Source: Phymatolithon calcareum (Eukaryota; Rhodophyta; Florideophyceae; Hapalidiales). Taken from it: a stretch of DNA of 64,000 nt. The translations under genes and the position numbers were made by a program. This document shows positions 63,799 through 64,000 of the stretch, one piece after another. Positions within the stretch are counted from its first letter, which is position 1. Each line of letters begins with the position of its first letter. The notes under the pieces were generated by a model, which did no database searches, was not told the origin of the DNA, and saw nothing but the letters and a program-made list of their open reading frames with translations. The stretch lies in contig OZ345382.1 in NCBI GenBank assembly GCA_977006965.1, positions 558,001-622,000 of the forward strand. Direction: 5' to 3'.

Positions 63799-64000
63799 GC
63801 TTGATTTCTTCTCCGATCTTGAAAAACGTGAGTTGCCGATGTTACGTTCTTCTGCGGTTTCCCCCATGAAAGTATTCTTATGTAGGGTGTCCACGTTTGG
63901 CATGGAGGTGCCAGGGCATGCTCATGCTGTCCCGTATCGTTTAAAAACCGATTCGAGGGCAGCGGAAAGCTGGCACCCCAAAAAAAATGAGATCAGGACA
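63799..64000 (+). CDS. Hypothetical ORF running off the right edge
   Basis: The ORF is open from ATG 63799 to the window end (67 codons), and the frame is also open for a dozen codons upstream. Composition is plausible (FFSDLEKRELPML, VPYRLKTDSRAAES) but no family is recognised. It is divergent from the zinc-finger gene with 139 bp between the two ATGs. Confidence 0.2.

Noticed and set aside
1-64000. UGA used as a Trp codon throughout (alternative genetic code)
   Set aside because: Several intact ORFs (Gag-protease, Myb-like protein, zinc-finger proteins) use TGG for Trp and stop normally, and the UGA sites lie in decaying elements; mutation is simpler.

Overview
This is eukaryotic nuclear DNA, and nearly all of the recognisable coding sequence belongs to transposable elements. 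It carries chromodomain Ty3/gypsy and Ty1/copia retrotransposons, APE-type LINEs, and PIF/Harbinger, hAT and piggyBac-like DNA transposons. Many are nested, and most are broken by stops and frameshifts. There are no operons, Shine-Dalgarno-type signals, tRNAs, rRNAs or CRISPR arrays that I can see. The mix would fit a repeat-rich alga or other protist; a red alga is my guess, but nothing in the sequence fixes the taxon.

Left part (1-31.7 kb). Two members of a small C2H2/UBZ-like zinc-finger protein family lie on the minus strand at 1-163 (cut by the window edge) and 3104-3289. A LINE scrap follows at about 5.1-5.5 kb. A Ty3 element with 393-bp LTRs spans 5486-14177. A LINE (7765-10644) and a short piggyBac-like relic (from 11986) have inserted into it. 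A 380-bp hAT-type element is at 14788-15167. Degenerate minus-strand Ty3 pol pieces lie at 17.9-18.5 kb and 19.6-20.9 kb. A minus-strand copia element with two 284-bp LTRs spans 22743-29350, and it carries an extra opposite-strand gene between RNase H and the 3' LTR.

Centre (31.7-48.6 kb). A second, internally deleted Ty3 element (31718-36433) has its 3' LTR split by a 1.7-kb insertion and its integrase tail split by a 267-bp foldback element. Next is a long minus-strand reading frame (37116-39653) that joins a ParB-like domain, a DNA adenine/cytosine-N4 methyltransferase-like domain and a zinc finger, interrupted by one UGA in the UGA-CUA context. A cluster of near-perfect palindromes occupies 39.9-41.5 kb. 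A complete two-gene PIF/Harbinger element (41686-46037) is defined by inverted repeats and a 3-bp target duplication. A broken DUF7869-type gene follows (46486-48586).

Right part (48.6-64 kb). A second copy of the same LINE is spread over 50.6-60.0 kb by two large insertions. One is a 2.6-kb element with a 12-bp target duplication that itself contains a hAT element. The other is a 4.7-kb piggyBac-like element that itself contains a hAT element with a nearly complete transposase. A fragment of a second LINE family, a 240-bp tandem duplication and weak ORFs follow. The third zinc-finger family member is at 63477-63659.

The most plausible non-routine genes are the three zinc-finger genes, the ParB-methyltransferase frame and the opposite-strand gene inside the copia element. 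Two zinc-finger genes and the methyltransferase gene share the core-promoter-like string CTATAAGA at a sensible distance upstream.
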